Origin: Geovibrio thiophilus
Lineage (GTDB): Bacteria; Chrysiogenota; Deferribacteres; Deferribacterales; Geovibrionaceae
Assembly: GCF_004087915.1 (NCBI RefSeq)
Contig: NZ_CP035108.1
Location: 1,302,001-1,366,000, forward strand
Length of the DNA stretch: 64,000 nucleotides
Direction of reading: 5' to 3'
In this document: piece after piece, positions 61,929 to 64,000 of the stretch
Numbering within the stretch: position 1 is the first letter of the stretch
Layout: each line of letters starts with the position of its first letter
Notes under the pieces: model-generated
The model's input: the letters and a program-made list of their open reading frames with translations, nothing else
What the model was told of the DNA's origin: nothing
The model's database searches: none
Program-made: the position numbers and the translations under genes

Positions 61929-63143
61929 ATGAAATATAAAAACTTAGCTACAATAGACGCGGCTATTGAAGATCTCAAACAGGGTAAAATGATTATCCTT
62001 GTGGATGATGAGGACAGGGAGAACGAAGGCGACCTTGTTCTGGCTGCGGAATATGTGACTCCGGAAGCCATAAACTTTATGGCGAAATTCGGACGCGGGC
62101 TCATCTGCCTCGCCATGACAGAAGACCGCTGCGACAGACTGGGGCTTAACCTTATGGTGGGCGGTGACGGCAATACAGCCCGTTTCGGAACGGCGTTCAC
62201 CGTGTCAATCGAAGCGAAGGAAGGCTTAACCACAGGTATTTCCGCTTTCGACAGGTCACACACTGTAAAAGTCGCAATAGATGATAAGTCCACATCAAAA
62301 GACCTCGCCAGACCCGGTCATGTTTTCCCTCTGAGGGCAAGGCAGGGGGGCGTGCTTGTCCGTGCCGGACAGACGGAAGGCTCCGTTGACCTGATGAAGG
62401 CGGCTGGACTTAAGCCCGCAGGCGTGATCTGCGAGATAATGAACGATGACGGCACAATGGCAAGAATGCCTCAGCTTGACGAATTTGCCGGAGTACACGG
62501 ACTTAAGATAATCACTATAGCCGATCTCATATCATACAGAATGGAGCACGAAAAGCTTATCGAAGAAACAAATGTCGCAAGGCTTCCCACCCATGCCGGC
62601 GAATTTAATATTCTCGGCTTCAGGAGCGTTGCCGACGGTCAGGAGGCGGTTGTCCTTATGAAAGGGGATGTAACCACCGATGAGCCCGTGCTCGTGCGTG
62701 TGCATTCACAGTGCCTTACTGGGGATGTTTTCGGCTCCAGAAGATGCGACTGCGCCTCACAGCTTCATGAGGCTATGGATCTTGTGGAAGAAAAAGGGCG
62801 CGGCGTTGTTCTCTACCTGTTTCAGGAAGGACGGGGGATAGGCATCCTTAACAAAATCAACGCTTACCATCTTCAGGATGAAGGGCTTGACACCATAGAG
62901 GCAAATATTCATCTGGGCTTCAATGAAGATTTGCGTGACTACGGTTTCGGCGCACAGATTCTCAGACATCTGGGAATCAAGGAGATCCGTCTGATCACCA
63001 ACAATCCCAAGAAGATGCGCTGCCTCTCCGGTTACGGGCTTGAAGTGGTGGAAAGGGTGGGCACCCACAGCGACCTCAACCCCGAAAACGAAAAATATCT
63101 GTTTACTAAAAAGGATAAAATGGGGCATAAACTGGATTTGTGA
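61929..63143 (+). CDS. ribBA: Bifunctional DHBP synthase / GTP cyclohydrolase II (RibBA)
   Basis: Supplies both starting arms of riboflavin synthesis. 404 residues: RibB domain (1 to about 205; ILVDDEDRENEGDLVLAAEY, RHTVKVAI-type FDRSHTVKVAIDD, RPGHVFPLRA, HTEGSVDLMKAAG-like QTEGSVDLMKAAGLKPAGV), RibA domain (about 210-404; VHSQCLTGDVFGSRRCDC with the zinc cysteines, FQEGRGIGILNKINAY, IRLITNNPKKM). The real start is ATG 61929; an in-frame ATG at 61836 lies in the repeat and would add 31 unrelated residues. Confidence 0.96.
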   Translation: MKYKNLATIDAAIEDLKQGKMIILVDDEDRENEGDLVLAAEYVTPEAINFMAKFGRGLICLAMTEDRCDRLGLNLMVGGDGNTARFGTAFTVSIEAKEGLTTGISAFDRSHTVKVAIDDKSTSKDLARPGHVFPLRARQGGVLVRAGQTEGSVDLMKAAGLKPAGVICEIMNDDGTMARMPQLDEFAGVHGLKIITIADLISYRMEHEKLIEETNVARLPTHAGEFNILGFRSVADGQEAVVLMKGDVTTDEPVLVRVHSQCLTGDVFGSRRCDCASQLHEAMDLVEEKGRGVVLYLFQEGRGIGILNKINAYHLQDEGLDTIEANIHLGFNEDLRDYGFGAQILRHLGIKEIRLITNNPKKMRCLSGYGLEVVERVGTHSDLNPENEKYLFTKKDKMGHKLDL

Positions 63144-63144
63144 T

Positions 63145-63160
63145 GCCGTGCGGAGCGAAG
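63145..63160 (+). repeat. Truncated repeat core
   Basis: GCCGTGCGGAGCGAAG, two bases after the ribBA stop, matches positions 3-18 of the 44-bp core exactly, after which the sequence diverges before the hairpin. It is a decayed or partial copy in the ribBA-ribH gap. Confidence 0.7.
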
Positions 63161-63223
63161 AGTCTCATATTTTGCAACGTTTGAATTTAGAATAAAATAT
63201 AATTAACATCTAAGGAGTTCCCT

Positions 63224-63697
63224 ATGATCAAACCGATAGAAGGAAAATATGACGGCAAAGGATTAAAATTTGCCATAGTCGCTTCCCGTTTCAATGATTT
63301 CATCACTCAGGCGCTCATAGGCGGCGCTGTTGACGCTCTTGTGAGGCACAACACAGCCGAAAGCGACATTGCTGTGTTCAAAGTTCCCGGCGCTTTTGAG
63401 ATCCCCTTTGTGGCTCAGAAGCTTGCGCTCACCAAAAAGTATGACGCTGTTATCACTCTCGGAGCTGTTATCAGGGGCGCTACGCCTCATTTTGACTTTG
63501 TTGCGGCAGAAGTTTCCAAGGGTGTTGCCAAGGTTTCTCTTGATACGGGTGTGCCTGTTATCTTCGGTGTACTTACGACAGATACCATAGAGCAGGCTGT
63601 GGAAAGAGCCGGAACAAAAAGCGGCAACAAAGGCGCTGACTGTGCCATGGGAGCCCTTGAGCTTGTTAATCTCATAAAGGACAACCAACTTGGCTGA
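63224..63697 (+). CDS. ribH: 6,7-dimethyl-8-ribityllumazine synthase
   Basis: Makes lumazine, the substrate of RibE. 157 residues with the substrate-binding [20 protein letters not shown] (about 15-34), [17 protein letters not shown] (about 52-68), [16 protein letters not shown] (about 80-95), [21 protein letters not shown] (about 109-129) and the C-terminal [23 protein letters not shown] precedes the ATG. It overlaps nusB by 8 bases, the usual ribH-nusB pair. Confidence 0.97.
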   Translation: MIKPIEGKYDGKGLKFAIVASRFNDFITQALIGGAVDALVRHNTAESDIAVFKVPGAFEIPFVAQKLALTKKYDAVITLGAVIRGATPHFDFVAAEVSKGVAKVSLDTGVPVIFGVLTTDTIEQAVERAGTKSGNKGADCAMGALELVNLIKDNQLG

Positions 63698-64000
63698 TAA
63701 ATCAGGACGTACAAAGGCGCGCGAATACGCATTTCAGATGATGTACCGCTACAGCATGACAGGCGAAGCCCCCACTCAGATACCGCTGACCTTCTGGCAG
63801 CCTCTGGGAATAATCGAAACCGATGTGAAGGAATTTGCCGAGTCCTTGTTCCGCGGTGCCGCCTCAAAAGCGGCGGACAGCGACGCCATGATTGTAAAAT
63901 TTCTCAAAAACGGCTGGACATTCGATCGCATGGGCGAAATAGAGAAGAACATAATGCGTGTCGCCATGTTTGAGCTTCTGGACGGCAAATCCCCGTATTT
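63690..64000 (+). CDS. nusB: Transcription antitermination factor NusB (partial, runs off the window)
   Basis: The frame begins with TTG at 63690, overlapping the end of ribH, and stays open to the edge (103 codons). [20 protein letters not shown] at the start is the NusB RNA-binding N-terminus, and the helix [20 protein letters not shown] (about residues 73-92) matches the conserved C-terminal half. NusB binds boxA with S10 in rRNA antitermination. The 3' end is outside the window. Confidence 0.9.
   Translation, partial: MADKSGRTKAREYAFQMMYRYSMTGEAPTQIPLTFWQPLGIIETDVKEFAESLFRGAASKAADSDAMIVKFLKNGWTFDRMGEIEKNIMRVAMFELLDGKSPY

Overview
The window is a 64-kb stretch of chromosome from a Gram-negative (diderm) bacterium. 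It carries KDO synthesis genes (kdsB, kdsD, kdsC), the LPS-transport genes lptC, lptA and lptB, several lipoprotein signal peptides, and both rpoD and rpoN. The combination of cdaA-cdaR-glmM, an lptABC-rpoN-hpf-ptsN-hprK-rapZ-PTS run, FolP with a long N-terminal extension and heavy use of TTG/GTG starts suggests a Deferribacterota-like or deltaproteobacterial-type anaerobe. That placement is an inference from gene content and order, because no database search was possible. Almost all of the window is housekeeping DNA packed into long operons with start/stop overlaps. There is no prophage, insertion sequence, CRISPR array or rRNA operon.

Layout. 1-4357 (+): rpoD, a tRNA with anticodon CAT, a NIF3-family protein, a coiled-coil zinc-ribbon protein and a small RNase H, closed by a bidirectional terminator. 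4495-6724 (-): a three-gene polar amino-acid ABC transporter. 6971-10274 (+): a 933-residue TPR lipoprotein and a coupled small membrane protein. 10245-19010 (-): rsmI, a DUF2914 protein, trxB, a cysteine-free thioredoxin-fold protein, nadC, valS, two small proteins, tsaE, nnrDE and a Trm112-like protein. 19344-21658 (+): a radical-SAM protein and a cardiolipin synthase. 21655-31021 (-): two tandem EAL proteins, a DUF445 protein, ppx/gppA, mltG, carA, an HtrA-type protease and a toxin-antitoxin pair whose toxin looks truncated.

31139-64000 (+) is one long plus-strand domain. It runs dinG-like helicase, pgi, tilS, hpt; then ftsH-folP-cdaA-cdaR-glmM-pdxJ-acpS; then an 18-gene run from kdsB to ptsI joining CTP and KDO supply, the LPS bridge, sigma-54, ribosome hibernation and a complete mannose-class PTS with HPr kinase and RapZ; and finally pgsA, a DUF362 ferredoxin-like protein, plsY, ribD, ribE, ribBA, ribH and a partial nusB at the window edge.

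The most unusual structure is non-coding. It is a dispersed repeat with a conserved core of about 44 bp centred on a GCCTTG/CAAGGC hairpin. At 28.9 kb and 61.7 kb the core is flanked on both sides by other inverted repeats whose sequences differ between sites. It is duplicated in tandem (106-bp unit) between ribE and ribBA, and a truncated core follows ribBA. Other points to check are an in-frame TGA just before the expected C-terminal motif of the toxin, the cysteine-free thioredoxin-fold protein fused by spacing to trxB, and a cluster of four AATACTAAT-type motifs in the only long intergenic gap (19011-19343).
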